Source of the DNA: an uncultured Alphaproteobacteria bacterium | GTDB taxonomy: Bacteria; Pseudomonadota; Alphaproteobacteria; UBA6615 | Assembly (NCBI GenBank): GCA_943787745.1 | Contig: CALSNJ010000004.1 | Span: 62,001-126,000, forward strand | DNA length: 64,000 nucleotides | Reading direction: 5' to 3' | Shown here: piece by piece, positions 63,526-64,000 of the stretch | Layout: every line of letters starts with the position of its first letter | How positions within the stretch are numbered: the first letter of the stretch is position 1 | The notes under the pieces: model-generated | The model's input: the letters and a program-made list of their open reading frames with translations, nothing else | Told to the model about the DNA's origin: nothing | Database searches by the model: none | Translations under genes and position numbers: made by a program

Positions 63526-64000
63526 AGCGCCTTTGCCCAAACAACGAAGATGGGATCACTGCGCTCACCGGGAGACAAGTCTTCATAGAAGGGCTCATCG
63601 AACCCGTTGGTTTGCCGGAAATACGTCGCGACAAGCCCGATATGCCCCGGATCATCAAGCGCGCGCCACACCGCCACCGCCTTCGTCGGAAAACACCGAT
63701 TGGAAAAGCTGACGATACAGACACCCTCGGGCCGCAAGACACGGGAAATATCTCCAAACACATCCAGCGGCCGCGTCAGATATTGCACCGAAAGTGCAAT
63801 TAGGCAGGCATCAAAAGACTGATCGTCAAACGGCAACACCGGTTTGGCATTCAGGTCATGAACAACATGAGCTGTCAGCTGTGAATTGGCGGACAGTTCG
63901 GCGGCATTCATGCCCAGCCCCGTAACATCCTGGCAGCCGTGGTCCTCGGGCAGATGAGACACCCAGCTCGACATCAAATCGAGGACGCGCGCATCTTCAG
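63522..64000 (-). CDS. Class I SAM-dependent methyltransferase, partial (5' end outside window)
   Basis: Only the C-terminal about 158 residues are in the window, entering as EDARVLDLMSSWVSHLP, motif I of a Rossmann methyltransferase in a divergent form, then SFDACLIALSVQYLTRPLDVFGDISRVLRPEGVCIVSFSN (motifs II and III). The gene begins beyond position 64000. Its TAG overlaps the TAA of the dienelactone-hydrolase-like gene. Substrate is unknown. Confidence 0.8.
   Translation of the reverse strand, partial: EDARVLDLMSSWVSHLPEDHGCQDVTGLGMNAAELSANSQLTAHVVHDLNAKPVLPFDDQSFDACLIALSVQYLTRPLDVFGDISRVLRPEGVCIVSFSNRCFPTKAVAVWRALDDPGHIGLVATYFRQTNGFDEPFYEDLSPGERSDPIFVVWAKAL

Overview
The window looks like a chromosomal segment of an alphaproteobacterium, GC-rich and densely packed, with a Rhodospirillales-like flavour. 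The reasons are a class I lysyl-tRNA synthetase, a CIRCE-controlled groESL, adrenodoxin-type ferredoxin reductase next to a two-subunit 2-oxoacid:ferredoxin oxidoreductase, a PdeM/Lhr-type DNA repair pair, stand-alone hisI and heme A synthase. No rRNA, tRNA, CRISPR array, insertion sequence or prophage was recognised; the content is core metabolism plus catabolic gene sets. No stretch over 300 bases lacks a gene.

Layout. 1-6.7 kb: partial lysK, a small Trp-repeat protein, a DinG/XPD-like helicase, an AEC permease, a TerB-like protein and a beta-hydroxyacid dehydrogenase. 6.7-8.9 kb: groESL with a CIRCE operator, a promoter and a terminator. 9.0-13.6 kb: a branched-chain-type ABC transporter with a fused LivH-LivM permease. 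13.8-19.3 kb: fprA, korA, korB and ctaA. 19.3-24.4 kb: a likely HIT-lhr-pdeM-phr repair operon. 24.6-32.5 kb: mixed enzymes (quinone reductase, YjdF, ArfB, NmrA-like, sterol-desaturase-like, MFS, enoyl-CoA hydratase) ending in a divergent CobW/hisI pair. 32.6-39.2 kb: a box (aerobic benzoyl-CoA epoxidation) cluster with boxC, boxB and benzoate-CoA ligase, flanked by two hydrolases. 39.4-46.6 kb: a second ABC transporter, probably co-transcribed with an upstream FadJ-like gene and a downstream cupin. 46.7-58.8 kb: acyl-CoA and amide catabolism (MaoC, APH-type kinase, GMC oxidoreductase, amidohydrolases, gamma-glutamyltransferase, acyl-CoA dehydrogenase, SDR, second FadJ). 59-64 kb: DASS-like transporter, muconolactone-isomerase-like protein, two GSTs (one frameshifted), a dienelactone-hydrolase-like secreted protein and a partial methyltransferase.

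How the parts fit. The second transporter, benzoate-CoA ligase, BoxB and BoxC could import an aromatic acid, activate it, epoxidise the ring and open it, with the FadJ, MaoC and hydratase enzymes finishing by beta-oxidation. BoxA (the reductase partner) and the ring-opened aldehyde dehydrogenase are not in the window. KorAB and FprA form a plausible ferredoxin/NADPH module. An APH-type kinase and an ACAD10/11-like dehydrogenase hint at 4-hydroxyacid catabolism.

The most notable observations are a 106-residue protein with an exact 25-residue Trp repeat, a 3' frameshift in one GST shown by its neighbouring paralogue, a stem that would hide the ctaA ribosome-binding site, a HisI lacking one expected zinc-ligand Cys next to a COG0523 GTPase, and four convergent gene pairs whose stop codons share CTA(A/G). 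I found no clear candidate for a wholly new multi-gene system.
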